DNA of 64,000 bases from Gammaproteobacteria bacterium (GTDB taxonomy: Bacteria > Pseudomonadota > Gammaproteobacteria > Ga0077536). Positions 37,070-46,451 of the stretch are shown one piece after another. Where the stretch lies: NCBI GenBank assembly GCA_021773835.1, contig JAJFJQ010000073.1:248001-312000 (forward strand). Direction: 5' to 3'. The position numbers and the translations under genes are program-made. Within the stretch, counting starts at the first letter, position 1. Every line of letters begins with the position of its first letter. The notes below the pieces were generated by a model. The model did not search any database, had not been told where the DNA came from, and saw only the letters and a program-made list of their open reading frames with translations.

Positions 37070-37376
37070 GGTAGTACCCTCACGCTATATGCTTAGCGTA
37101 AATATGGTTAAACGGGCGCGACGTCGGCGCCCGGCAGTACTACCCAGGGGCCGTCAGACTTGACGCGCTATAGTTGTTGAACTCTTTTTGGTCTTGTTGC
37201 GACTAGCCACAAAACCCCCGACGTGTTTAAGAACCGAGAAATCTACACGTTTTTGCGATGGAAGAAAACAAAAAATCGTCGTGAATTTGACCTCTATCTA
37301 TTTAAAGCTTCCGCCGTAGCTGCGGCTTCGTTAGAGTGCCGGAGCATGTCTAATCGTTTGGAATACCTACTGAGTC
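37070..37376. other. Divergent intergenic region between the polyamine operon and the DMFase-type cluster
   Basis: No gene is seen in these 307 bases. It should contain the promoter for the polyamine operon (minus strand) and one for the plus-strand cluster. A near-palindrome around 37313-37326 (GCCGTAGCTGCGGC) is the only notable structure. Confidence 0.4.
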
Positions 37377-37787
37377 ATGCCGCCAATTGATCTGGGTCCG
37401 CAAGAATGGCTGTCGCTGATCACTCACCTGAAACGATGGCTAGGCAATCTGCTCCGCGCACGTGCGCTGCGCAAGCGAGAATCCACCGAGGCGCTGCGCG
37501 CGGTGGTGAAGGCGGTACGTAAGACTACGGTCTATCTCCGACACTTGCGCGAGGGCAGCAAGCGCTCGCGACGACTCGAATCCGAACTCACATTATTGTG
37601 GACCGAGCTTGCTTTTGCGGTAGAAGATATTGGGCTCGAAGCGCTTGCAAAGCGTTGCAATATCAGCGGGCGCTATTGGGCGGATCCTGCCGCATTCGAT
37701 GATGAGTTTTTACGCCAAGCGGGGGTCGGGCTCGGCGATATCGAGCGCCTGGCAAAACGCTCGCTACAAGAATTGAAGCGTCGTTGA
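37377..37787 (+). CDS. Hypothetical small basic protein
   Basis: A 136-residue, Arg/Lys-rich, mostly helical protein starting MPPIDLGPQEW. The middle (RKRESTEALRAVVKAVRKTTVYLRHLREGSKRSRRLESELTLLW) reads as amphipathic helices, and the C-terminus GDIERLAKRSLQELKRR is strongly basic. There is no signal peptide or recognised domain. It is followed 36 bases on by the methyltransferase gene on the same strand and appears to head the DMFase-type cluster; whether it belongs functionally is not known. Confidence 0.65.
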   Translation: MPPIDLGPQEWLSLITHLKRWLGNLLRARALRKRESTEALRAVVKAVRKTTVYLRHLREGSKRSRRLESELTLLWTELAFAVEDIGLEALAKRCNISGRYWADPAAFDDEFLRQAGVGLGDIERLAKRSLQELKRR

Positions 37788-37823
37788 TCGCAGTCCCCGA
37801 AATTCGACCGGAATAGTTTAATA

Positions 37824-38663
37824 ATGGCGCGAACACGGCAGTGGGACCCGATCCAGAAGCATTACGGCGATACGGATATCTCCGCGCGGATCCTAACGCG
37901 GCTGCGTCGAGCAGGTTATGATCTCGATAAGTTGAGCCGCAAGGATACGGCGACATTTGACGAATTCCACGGTGGTGGTCGCGCATCTACGTTGGCACTC
38001 GCCGCATTCGCGAGCGTTGACCCGGGTATGCGAGTCCTCGACCTTGGCAGTGGCATCGGTGGTCCGGCACGTACCCTCGCGGCCGAACGTGGGTGTAGGG
38101 TCACCGGACTCGAATTGACCGCGGAATTCGTGCGGGCTGGTAAGATGCTGACGGAGCGCTTGGGTATGGCGGCAACGGTAGACTTTGTGCAAGCCAGCGC
38201 GACGGATATTCCATTCAAGGCCGAGACTTTTGATATCGTCTGGTCGCAGAATATGCTGATGAATGTGCGGGACAAGGAGCAGCTTTTCCGCGAGGCGTTT
38301 CGCGTGACCAAACCAGGCGGCGTGTTCGCCCTTGAGACTGTGGTCGCCGGATCCGGCGAGGGGCTTCATTTCCCAACGTTCTGGGCGGCAGACCCCAGCA
38401 TGAATTTCCTCGCGAGCGCACGAGAGCTGCGCGAGCTGGCGACGGCTGTCGGATTCACCGAGGCTAGCTTCGAGGACACGACAGACGCCGTGATCGCGAA
38501 TGGGCGCCGGCGTCTGCAGGCGGCGAAAGCCGAAGACCGTGTCGAACTCGATCTCAGTGTTATTGTGACAACTGCGGTCGCAGAGAAAATGGAGAATTCC
38601 GTATGCAACAATATCGAAGGCAAGACTCGAGCAGTGCAGGCATTATTTCAACGTTTGGCGTGA
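37824..38663 (+). CDS. SAM-dependent methyltransferase (class I)
   Basis: The 279-residue enzyme has a Rossmann methyltransferase core: motif I is VLDLGSGIGG at 71-80, followed by VTGLELTAEF (acidic loop) and DIVWSQNMLMNV (motif II). The N-terminal DEFHGGGRAST segment is found in the group that includes sarcosine/dimethylglycine and other amine or small-molecule methyltransferases. The substrate cannot be told from sequence. Its stop codon overlaps the start of the lipoprotein gene (TGATG), so they are translationally coupled. Its placement beside an amidase that in known cases releases dimethylamine suggests N-methyl chemistry. Confidence 0.87.
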   Translation: MARTRQWDPIQKHYGDTDISARILTRLRRAGYDLDKLSRKDTATFDEFHGGGRASTLALAAFASVDPGMRVLDLGSGIGGPARTLAAERGCRVTGLELTAEFVRAGKMLTERLGMAATVDFVQASATDIPFKAETFDIVWSQNMLMNVRDKEQLFREAFRVTKPGGVFALETVVAGSGEGLHFPTFWAADPSMNFLASARELRELATAVGFTEASFEDTTDAVIANGRRRLQAAKAEDRVELDLSVIVTTAVAEKMENSVCNNIEGKTRAVQALFQRLA

Positions 38664-39100
38664 TGAGGTATTCGAAAAGCCAGATAGACAGATATCGCCG
38701 TCTCGGCCTCGCCGGTAAATTTCGGAATTTTTACGTCGGCGTACTCGGTGCGTGCGCTTTGCTCTTATCGGCTTGCGGCGGTACCGAATCCGATTTCGAA
38801 TCAGTCGAATCTCCCAATGGGAAATTTGTGCTTATTGTGACGGTAACCGAACCGGCTCTACCGCACGCGCTACATAAGGTAACGGCATACGTCGAAGCCA
38901 CGGGCTCCGGTATCAGAGAGAAACTGCTGGAATCTCCACTAGCTAACGATGGCGTGCCGTTTACAGCGAAAAATATTGGTGTGCGCTGGACCAGCGCTAC
39001 AACGGCGCTGGTGTGCTTGCGACCAACGGACATGGCCGACCACGGGATCCGCATCGATGTTTCAGGTACCCCAAGTGCAGAACTGAAGCCGGGATGTTAG
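38663..39100 (+). CDS. Putative lipoprotein
   Basis: A 145-residue protein with a basic N-terminus, a hydrophobic stretch (about 25-36) and the lipobox LLLSAC with the lipidated Cys38. The mature part begins ESVESPNGKFVLIVTVTEP, with weak resemblance to small DUF-type lipoproteins, and ends in cysteine. The ATG at 38663 overlaps the methyltransferase stop as TGATG. It lies 52 bases before the small amidase subunit gene. Function unknown; an envelope location contrasts with the otherwise cytoplasmic cluster. Confidence 0.72.
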   Translation: MRYSKSQIDRYRRLGLAGKFRNFYVGVLGACALLLSACGGTESDFESVESPNGKFVLIVTVTEPALPHALHKVTAYVEATGSGIREKLLESPLANDGVPFTAKNIGVRWTSATTALVCLRPTDMADHGIRIDVSGTPSAELKPGC

Positions 39101-39152
39101 GCTTCGGCGTGCGTGTCAGGGACACGCGAGGCCACGGAAAAGGGAGCTACTT

Positions 39153-39584
39153 ATGACGAATCGCCGCCATTCACCACCGCAAACCGCGCTGCAGAGCGAT
39201 TATGGCTTTACCGCGTTGGATGACTACGATACCCGGATGTATATCTTGCCGTATGTGCGCGACAAATCGAGCCGCGAGGCCATTATCGCCGAACACCGCG
39301 AGCACCCGCGTGGGGCTGGCACAAAAGCGGGTGAAGCGGCGCCGCTGCACAGCGTAGGGCTTAAACGGCTGATTGACAAATTGCGAATGTTTCCGCAGGC
39401 CGGCAAGCATACGATTGTTGAGACAGTCCCGTGGAAGGAATACAAGATTGGTATCCTTCCGGGTCGCCGCGGCGGTGTCATCGAAATCACGGACGAGACC
39501 TACGCTACGCGTGAAGATGCGGAACATGCGATCTTTTTGATGCGGTTGCGGACCTTTCTAGATGCCTACGGCATCGAAAATTAA
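39153..39584 (+). CDS. dmfA1: N,N-dimethylformamidase-type small subunit
   Basis: A 143-residue protein resembling the small (alpha, about 132 residues) subunit of bacterial dimethylformamidase. Shared features are REAIIAEHREHPRGAG near 41, LIDKLRMFPQAGKHTI near 71, WKEYKIGIL near 94 and the closing EDAEHAIFLMRLRTFLDAY. The small subunit packs on the large catalytic subunit in an alpha2beta2 core. It precedes the large subunit gene by 27 bases. The match is from family memory, not alignment, so the symbol is provisional; substrate specificity may differ. Confidence 0.75.
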   Translation: MTNRRHSPPQTALQSDYGFTALDDYDTRMYILPYVRDKSSREAIIAEHREHPRGAGTKAGEAAPLHSVGLKRLIDKLRMFPQAGKHTIVETVPWKEYKIGILPGRRGGVIEITDETYATREDAEHAIFLMRLRTFLDAYGIEN

Positions 39585-39611
39585 ATTGTGACTTTATAAC
39601 GGGCCGAACAC

Positions 39612-42017
39612 ATGAGCTTACAGAAAAGCCTACTGCGTATTACTGGTTACTCGAACCGGTTTTCAGTGCGACCGAACGAATCGATTTCTTTTCACGTTAA
39701 TGCAGAACAGGGGGAGTCCTTCGACGCGGAGATTGTGCGTCTTATACACGGAGATACGAATCCCGCTGGACCGGGATACAAAGAGGAAGTCGTCAAGAGT
39801 GACATCAGCGGCACCTATCAAGGCAAGCATCAGCCACTGTTGTCAGGAAGCTACATTGTCGTTCCTCATGACGACGCACTGAACGTCGATAGCTTTAGTA
39901 TCTGCGCCTACATTTTCCCAACCACGCCGCAGGTCGATACCGAAGGTGTTGAGGTTGGCGTGCAGGGTTTGATCACAAAATGGGACGAGGGCAAACAATC
40001 TGGATATGGCTTATTCATCAATGCCGATGGTGAACTCGCTTTACGCCTTGGTGCAAACGGTAAGCTCGAAGAATTCGCGAGTGGCAAGCCACTCATGCGC
40101 AAGGTTTGGTATCGGGTAACGGCGTCATTCGACGCGCAAACAAAAACCGTGCGATTGTCACAGTCTGCCTATGTCACCAATACGAACGGTGGCCATGGCA
40201 TGAGCATGCTATTTCCCTATGACGACACCAACGGAGCCTTTGAAGGCAAGGCGACGCTTGCGCCGGCCGCTAATGATTGTCCGCTACTGATGGCGGCAAG
40301 CTGTTTAGAGGCGCGTTCGGGACGCTCGCTTTGGGGTGGGCATTTCAAGGACTTGTTGCAGCCGCTCGAAATTCCGGTACACACGCATGGTTACAACGGC
40401 AAGATCGAGCGACCAAAACTGACCAATCGAGCGCTAAGCGATGCCGAGTTCGAGTTGCTGCTCGCCAACCCCGGCGGTGCACAAGCGCCAAACCATATTC
40501 GAGATGCGATCGTTGGCGCCTGGGATTTTGCGGCCAACATGAAAGACAACGCCGCATCACCAACGATCATTGACACGGGACCGCGTGGGCTGCACGGTCA
40601 AGGCGTTAACCTACCGGTTCGAGGCGTGCCAGGATTCAATTGGTCGTCCGATTACATGAGCTTCCTGCACGGCCCACACGAATACGGTGCCATTCATTTC
40701 CACGACGAGTCGGTTGACGATGCACGGTGGGAACCAGCTTTCGAATGGCGTATTCCGGACGGTTTAAAAAGTGGTGTTTATGCCGCGCGCCTACGTATCG
40801 ATGGCGATCCGTCGGCTGAGACGGAAGACTACATCCCGTTCTTCGTGCGACCGCCGGCCTCAGGGCCGACAGCGAAAATCGCACTGATCATGTCGACCAA
40901 TAGCTATCTGGCCTATGCCAACGACAATCTGAGCGTGAACTCGGTGATTGCTCAATTGCTGACGGGGCAGGTGCCGCTGTTACAACCGAGCGATCTCTTG
41001 CTGAATCAGGAGCGCGGCTACGGTCTGGGGACGTATACCAGTTATCGAGACGGCTGGGGGGTAAACATTTCGTCGCGACTGCGGCCTATCCTCAATATGC
41101 GACCAAAATATATCCACGTATTATCACCCTCGCTGTGGCAGCTCAACGCCGATCTGCACTTAGTCGATTGGCTCGACAAAATGGATTACGACGTTGACAT
41201 TCATACCGAAGAAGACCTTGAGCGCGAAGGTGTTGGTCTACTCAATCAATATCAGGTGTGCCTAACGGGGCATCATCCCGAATACCAAAGCGAAAAAACA
41301 ATGGCCGCCTACCATGACTATCAACTGCAAGGCGGTCGGTGGTTATATTTGGCAGCAAATGGATTTTACTGGATCTGTGTACCACATCCGGACAATCCGA
41401 ACATCATTGAGGTGCGCAAAGGAGATAACGGTACCCGTGCCTGGACCATCGCACCGGGTGAATACTGCAATGCCTTCGATGGCAAGCATGGTGGACTGTG
41501 GCGGGTACGCGGACGCGTCATGAGCAAATTGCTTGGCGTTACGTTCACTTCATTCGGTTTGACTTATTCGTCTTATTACCGCCGTGCTCCGGATAGCGAA
41601 CTCCCGCAATGCGCCTGGATCATGGACGGTGTCGGCAAGGACGAACCGATTGGTAACTTTGGCTTGATCGGCGACGGCGCCGCGGGGCTTGAACTCGACC
41701 GCTACGACCTCGAATTGGGTACGCCGCATCATGCCTATCTACTCGCGCACTCAGAGGGTCACTCGGACATGTATGTCACAGTCTCTGAGGAATCGACCTT
41801 TCATGCGCGCGGTTATATTTCGGCCGGTACCGGCGAGACCAATCCACGCACACGTGCCGATATCGTGTACTACAAAACACCCGGAGATGGTGCCGTATTT
41901 TCGGTGGGGTCGATGGCCTGGTGCGGTTCATTGTCGCATAACGACTATCAGAATAACGTGTCTAAGATTATGCAAAATGTGATCGATGGTTTTCTTAAAC
42001 CTGGCGCGTTGCCGTGA
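39612..42017 (+). CDS. dmfA2: N,N-dimethylformamidase-type large subunit
   Basis: An 801-residue protein of the DMFase large-subunit family (characterised members about 760). It starts with a beta domain, then a LamG-like lectin fold (about 75-330, with SFSICAYIFPTT), then the catalytic part. The known enzyme has a mononuclear iron bound by two Tyr and one Glu; the matching segments here are STNSYLAYAND (Tyr432/435), GLGTYTSYRDG (Tyr475/478) and LTGHHPEYQS (Glu557). Known enzymes hydrolyse dimethylformamide to dimethylamine and formate. Homologues are broader than that activity, so the natural substrate is open. The stop overlaps the next gene's GTG. Confidence 0.87.
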   Translation: MSLQKSLLRITGYSNRFSVRPNESISFHVNAEQGESFDAEIVRLIHGDTNPAGPGYKEEVVKSDISGTYQGKHQPLLSGSYIVVPHDDALNVDSFSICAYIFPTTPQVDTEGVEVGVQGLITKWDEGKQSGYGLFINADGELALRLGANGKLEEFASGKPLMRKVWYRVTASFDAQTKTVRLSQSAYVTNTNGGHGMSMLFPYDDTNGAFEGKATLAPAANDCPLLMAASCLEARSGRSLWGGHFKDLLQPLEIPVHTHGYNGKIERPKLTNRALSDAEFELLLANPGGAQAPNHIRDAIVGAWDFAANMKDNAASPTIIDTGPRGLHGQGVNLPVRGVPGFNWSSDYMSFLHGPHEYGAIHFHDESVDDARWEPAFEWRIPDGLKSGVYAARLRIDGDPSAETEDYIPFFVRPPASGPTAKIALIMSTNSYLAYANDNLSVNSVIAQLLTGQVPLLQPSDLLLNQERGYGLGTYTSYRDGWGVNISSRLRPILNMRPKYIHVLSPSLWQLNADLHLVDWLDKMDYDVDIHTEEDLEREGVGLLNQYQVCLTGHHPEYQSEKTMAAYHDYQLQGGRWLYLAANGFYWICVPHPDNPNIIEVRKGDNGTRAWTIAPGEYCNAFDGKHGGLWRVRGRVMSKLLGVTFTSFGLTYSSYYRRAPDSELPQCAWIMDGVGKDEPIGNFGLIGDGAAGLELDRYDLELGTPHHAYLLAHSEGHSDMYVTVSEESTFHARGYISAGTGETNPRTRADIVYYKTPGDGAVFSVGSMAWCGSLSHNDYQNNVSKIMQNVIDGFLKPGALP

Positions 42018-42439
42018 GCATCGGCGAGACAAAGCCGCTGAGAGGGGTGGCGCAGAAAAAAGACCCCTACTGGTGGATGCATCCGGCTTATCGTGGCGAA
42101 CAAGCCTTGGACCTAGCGACCCTTGATGCAATGCCCGCAGGCGGCTACAAGTGGGTAGCACACAGTGACGAGATGACCACGGGCGGCGAAAATGAATCAA
42201 ACTTAGATGCAACCAATGGGTACTTCGCAGATTTTGCCCAGCTGCTCTATAAGATGAACGGTTTTCGCCCTGGTCCCGTTGAGAATTGGTACGTTATTGT
42301 TTGCGTCGAACCATCGAAGCGGTGGGCCGTGGGTCAGCTCCGTGCCGATCCCGTGACCCCGGTCCAGGTGTTTGACGATCTTATTTTCGATTCAGAAGAT
42401 GCCGCCCGTGCAAAGGCCGAATCGCTGCGTGGCAAATAA
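42014..42439 (+). CDS. Uncharacterised protein coupled to the DMFase-type large subunit
   Basis: A 141-residue protein that starts at a GTG overlapping the large-subunit stop by four bases (GTGA), the clearest sign of coupling in the cluster. It is rich in Trp, Tyr and acidic residues: DPYWWMHPAYRGEQ near the start, NWYVIVCVEPSKRWAVGQ in the middle, and a Asp/Glu-rich C-terminus. There is no signal peptide or membrane helix, and I recognise no family. Known DMFases have only two subunits, so this may be a third subunit, an assembly factor or an enzyme for the product. Confidence 0.75.
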   Translation: MSIGETKPLRGVAQKKDPYWWMHPAYRGEQALDLATLDAMPAGGYKWVAHSDEMTTGGENESNLDATNGYFADFAQLLYKMNGFRPGPVENWYVIVCVEPSKRWAVGQLRADPVTPVQVFDDLIFDSEDAARAKAESLRGK

Positions 42440-42504
42440 CGGCTACAAGTCCGTTGATTCTGTCTGGACGATCACTAGACCGATGTGGATTTACTTAGGT
42501 TTCA

Positions 42505-43344
42505 TTGGTTCGCTCCTCGGAGCAGATTGTACGGGCAGGTCGTTGCAGGGCTACGCAGGTGTCGAGCAGAGTGTCTGGATTTAGATCCGAGCAGTTCGAG
42601 CATGACGACGGTGACGTAGCGATCTTCACCGTGTGTGGTCGTACTGGCCTTAACCTGATCGGGGCCGATACAGTTCGACAGTGTGCCGAAGGCGTGCGAT
42701 CGCACGCGGCCAATCCGAGACTTCGTTGCGCCGTGCTTCAAGGCAATTCGGAACGCGCATTTGTCGGCGGTGCAGACCTTAAAGAGATTCAATCACTTGA
42801 AACCCATAACGCGGCAGAATTTGTTGGTGCAATTCATGCGCTGTGTTTGGCGGTAAGAGAATTTCCCGTCCCAATCATTGCCCGTATCAAAGGATACTGC
42901 TTGGGCGGTGGCCTGGAAATCGCAGCATCTTGTGATTTCCGGTACTGCGATTCCAGTGCGGTATTCGGTATGCCTGAAGTTAAAGTCGGGGTTCCATCGG
43001 TGGTTGAAGCGGCGTTGCTGCCAAGCCTGATTGGCTGGGGCAAAACCCGCGAGTTAGTTTATCGGGGGAATTTAATCGACGCCGCCGAAGCATATCGAAT
43101 TGGCTTGGTCGATCAGTATGTCGGTGATGAGGATATCGATAACGCGATGGCAGCAGCGATTGGTGACATACTTGATGCCGGCCCGAGCGCTATCCGCCTG
43201 CAAAAGCAGCTTTGTCGACAATGGGAATCGTTGCCGGTGGCGGAGGCGATCGAAGCGGGTTTACCGATATTTTCGCAAGCCTTTGAGACAGACGAGCCGA
43301 GGCGATACTGCCAGCGGTTTTTCGCGCGTAATAAATCGTCGTGA
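42505..43344 (+). CDS. Enoyl-CoA hydratase/isomerase-family protein
   Basis: A crotonase-fold protein of up to 279 residues. Oxyanion-hole residues lie in FVGGADLKEI and YCLGGGLEIAASCDFR, and MPEVKVGVPSVVEAALLP supplies the likely catalytic Glu. The SVVEAALLP variant defines a subgroup of hydratases, so hydration of enoyl-CoA is likely. The start is uncertain: TTG 42505, GTG 42559 and GTG 42571 are all possible and the first homologous residues follow 42571. It begins 65 bases after the DMFase cluster on the same strand and converges on the RND permease. Confidence 0.88.
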   Translation: MVRSSEQIVRAGRCRATQVSSRVSGFRSEQFEHDDGDVAIFTVCGRTGLNLIGADTVRQCAEGVRSHAANPRLRCAVLQGNSERAFVGGADLKEIQSLETHNAAEFVGAIHALCLAVREFPVPIIARIKGYCLGGGLEIAASCDFRYCDSSAVFGMPEVKVGVPSVVEAALLPSLIGWGKTRELVYRGNLIDAAEAYRIGLVDQYVGDEDIDNAMAAAIGDILDAGPSAIRLQKQLCRQWESLPVAEAIEAGLPIFSQAFETDEPRRYCQRFFARNKSS

Positions 43345-43358
43345 TGCTTATGTGCCGG

Positions 43359-46300
43359 CTATGAGCGTGCCTCGCTGGTTCCTAGCGGTGAATCGGTCGC
43401 GTTTTCGAAATGAGACAAGGTGCCGCGATGGTCACGTGCGATAAATAAATAATATGCGGGGACGACGAATAGCGTAAATATCGTTCCGATCCCCAATCCC
43501 GCCGTAATCACGAGTCCCATCTGAAATCGACTCGCAGCCCCCGGCCCGCTTGCACCGAGCAGCGGTGCCATCGCAACGATCATTGCAATACTGGTCATCA
43601 GTATTGGCCGCAATCGAATCATTGCCGCTTGTTCGATCGCAACTCGCTTCGAATAGCCTTCGGTGGTTTGCAATCGATTGGCGAATTCCACAATAAGTAT
43701 ACCGTTTTTCGTGATGACGCCTATCAGAGTGATTAATCCCAGCTGGGTATAAATATTGATTGTCCCGAAGCCCCAGGCAATAAATGCAAGGGCGCCGGCT
43801 ATCGACATCGGCACGGACATCAGAATTATCAACGGATCTCGCCAGCTCTCGAACTGCGCGGCTAAGACGAGATAAATGATGATTAACGATACGAAGAATG
43901 TAACGACCAAGGCATGGCCTTGCTGTGAATATTGTCGCGCTAATCCGGCGTAGTCCCACGAGTACTCTCGCGGCAGAACATTTTTCGCCTCCGCGTTGAG
44001 GTATTCGATCGCGTCACCCATGGTGACCCCCGGTGCAGGGATCCCCTGCAGTATGAGTGAATTCAACTGCTGAAACTGCGTTCGATTACTAGGTTCAACC
44101 ACTGTTTCGAATGTCACCAAACTCGCAAGTGGTATTAGCGCGCCATCGCCGCTACGGACATAGTAGCCCTGCAGCATATCGTGGGTGGCGCGGTATTCAC
44201 GGGCTACCTGCGGGATAACTTTGTAGCTACGGCCTTCAAAATTAAACCAATTGACGTAATTGCCACCAAGAAATAGCGCGAGGCTACGCCCGATCTCTTC
44301 CATATCGATGCCAAGCTCGCCCGCGCGGTTTCGGTCAAGCACGATATTCGTTTTTGGACGAGTAAATTCGACAGCTTTTTGTAGGAAAATAAATTTTCCG
44401 CTTTCCAAGGCGCGATCGAGTAGGGCGTCGACGGCTCGGTCAAGATCGCTATAATCCTCAGCGCTTAAGACGACGAATTGTACCGGCAGCCCGCGCCCGG
44501 CGCCCGGGAGGCTAGGACGTGGAAATGCCGAAACTTCAATTCCGGCAATGCTTGGCAGCTTGCTCTGGAGCTCTTGTTGTATTTCGGTCTGCGATCGTTC
44601 GCGAGTGTGGGGTTGTACCATCTTAAATCCACCAAATACGCTATTAGGCGTACCGCCCCAGCCCAACATAAAAAAGCTTTCCTTGTATTCGGGGATCGTT
44701 TCATAAACTTCAATGATCTTATGTGCGTAGTGCCGCGTGTATTCTACTGTCGCTGTTTCTGGCCCGCGTCCAGAAACGTACAGAATACTTTGATCTTCTG
44801 TTGGTGCGAGTTCGTTCTGCGCCATTGTGAAAAGAAAGTAGATGCAGACCAAGACTGCGAGGCCGAATAATACGATTACGGAACTAAAGTTCAGTGCGCG
44901 ATGAAGAATTGCACCGTAAAATTTTGACAATAATGCGAATGAGTTTTCTACAGTTTGCTCGAACCAACCGTGCCGCGAAGCCTTAAATACCTTTGAACAC
45001 AGCATTGGTGACAGCGTGAGTGCAACGATTCCGGATATGACGACTGCACCGGCCAGTGCAAATGCGAATTCTATAAACAGAGATCCGACGAGTCCCCCCA
45101 TAAATCCGATTGGTGCATATACCGCGACCAATGTCGTCGTCATCGCGATGATCGGTAGCCATAACTCGCGCGCACCACGTATGGAGGCATCAAAGGCGGA
45201 TAGGCCGTTTTCGATGTGGCGATGGACATTCTCGACGACGACGATAGCATCATCGACGACCAAGCCAATCGACAAGACCATGGCTAGTAGGGTCAGTAGG
45301 TTTATAGAAAACCCCATCAAAAGCATCAGAAACGCACCACCGACCAGCGACAGCGGCACCGCGATGGCGGGTACGAATGCGGCTCTGACCGAGCCAAGGC
45401 AGATAAAGATCACCAAAAGGACGATGAGGATTGCTTCACCCAAGGTGCGGAACACCTCTTTGATCGATGCTTCGATAAACTCGCTAGCGTCATAGGGGAT
45501 CATAACCTCCATGGCGGTTGGCATCTGCGCTTCTATCTCAGGGATCGCTTGGTGCACACGGGTGGCGACGTCAAGCGGGTTACTGCCAGGTACGGGGTCA
45601 ATGCCGATGTAGACCGCGGTATCACCGTTATACCAACCGCCCGAATCGTAGTCTTCGGATCCAAGCTCCGTTTCAGCAACATCGGACAATCGTACTAAGG
45701 TGCCGTCCTGCACCCTAACGACTAGATTGTCGAAGTCTTCGACCCGTGATACGTCCGTTGTCGCGCTTAGGTCTACCGCCACGAAATCACCTTTGGTTTC
45801 GCCGGCACCGGCCAAATAATTATTTGATAGCAGCACCTGGCGGACATCGCTGGCGGTCACCCCAAAGGCAGCCATTTTTCTCGGGTTCAGCCACACGCGC
45901 ATAGCAAAGGTTTTGTGACCAAACATGGTTGCCTTCGCGACTCCTGGGATCGCCTGGAGACGGGGACGGACAACACGCAATAGATAATCCGTTATTTGAG
46001 AGGGATGCATCGTGTCGCTATGGAACGCGATGTACATCAACGAGCTGGTATCCCCCGTGCGCGAATCGATGACGGGGTCGTCAGCCTCTTGCGGGAGTAC
46101 GTTGCGCTGACTCGCTACTTTGGCCTGGATTTCGGCAACTGCGTCCTTCGGGTCGTAGTCGAGCTTCATAAAGACTTCAATGTTGGAGACACCTTGGCGA
46201 CTGCTCGATGTGAGATAGTCGATACCGTCGGCTTCGGCAATGGCTTGTTGCAGGGGGGTCGTAATGAAGCCCTTGACGAGTTCGCCGCTGGCACCAGGAT

Positions 46301-46451
46301 AGGTAGTCGATACCGTTACGACGGTGTTTTTTGTATCTGGGTATTGGCGAACTTCAAGCGCGAATATTGCGCGTATTCCCAACACCAATATCAAAAGGCT
46401 GACCACGCTTGCCAGCACCGGGCGCTCGACAAAAGTGTCGGTGAAGTTCAT
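43359..46451 (-). CDS. RND efflux transporter permease
   Basis: The 1030-residue protein is a full-length HAE1-type RND permease: 12 membrane helices, two large periplasmic loops and the proton-relay pair in VLSIGLVVDDAIVVVENVHRH. It opens MNFTDTFVERPVLASVVSLLI, typical of the group. Substrates are likely hydrophobic or amphiphilic compounds. The start codon overlaps the stop of the adaptor gene by four bases. No outer-membrane TolC-type gene is adjacent, so a channel encoded elsewhere is needed. Confidence 0.95.
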   Translation of the reverse strand: MNFTDTFVERPVLASVVSLLILVLGIRAIFALEVRQYPDTKNTVVTVSTTYPGASGELVKGFITTPLQQAIAEADGIDYLTSSSRQGVSNIEVFMKLDYDPKDAVAEIQAKVASQRNVLPQEADDPVIDSRTGDTSSLMYIAFHSDTMHPSQITDYLLRVVRPRLQAIPGVAKATMFGHKTFAMRVWLNPRKMAAFGVTASDVRQVLLSNNYLAGAGETKGDFVAVDLSATTDVSRVEDFDNLVVRVQDGTLVRLSDVAETELGSEDYDSGGWYNGDTAVYIGIDPVPGSNPLDVATRVHQAIPEIEAQMPTAMEVMIPYDASEFIEASIKEVFRTLGEAILIVLLVIFICLGSVRAAFVPAIAVPLSLVGGAFLMLLMGFSINLLTLLAMVLSIGLVVDDAIVVVENVHRHIENGLSAFDASIRGARELWLPIIAMTTTLVAVYAPIGFMGGLVGSLFIEFAFALAGAVVISGIVALTLSPMLCSKVFKASRHGWFEQTVENSFALLSKFYGAILHRALNFSSVIVLFGLAVLVCIYFLFTMAQNELAPTEDQSILYVSGRGPETATVEYTRHYAHKIIEVYETIPEYKESFFMLGWGGTPNSVFGGFKMVQPHTRERSQTEIQQELQSKLPSIAGIEVSAFPRPSLPGAGRGLPVQFVVLSAEDYSDLDRAVDALLDRALESGKFIFLQKAVEFTRPKTNIVLDRNRAGELGIDMEEIGRSLALFLGGNYVNWFNFEGRSYKVIPQVAREYRATHDMLQGYYVRSGDGALIPLASLVTFETVVEPSNRTQFQQLNSLILQGIPAPGVTMGDAIEYLNAEAKNVLPREYSWDYAGLARQYSQQGHALVVTFFVSLIIIYLVLAAQFESWRDPLIILMSVPMSIAGALAFIAWGFGTINIYTQLGLITLIGVITKNGILIVEFANRLQTTEGYSKRVAIEQAAMIRLRPILMTSIAMIVAMAPLLGASGPGAASRFQMGLVITAGLGIGTIFTLFVVPAYYLFIARDHRGTLSHFENATDSPLGTSEARS

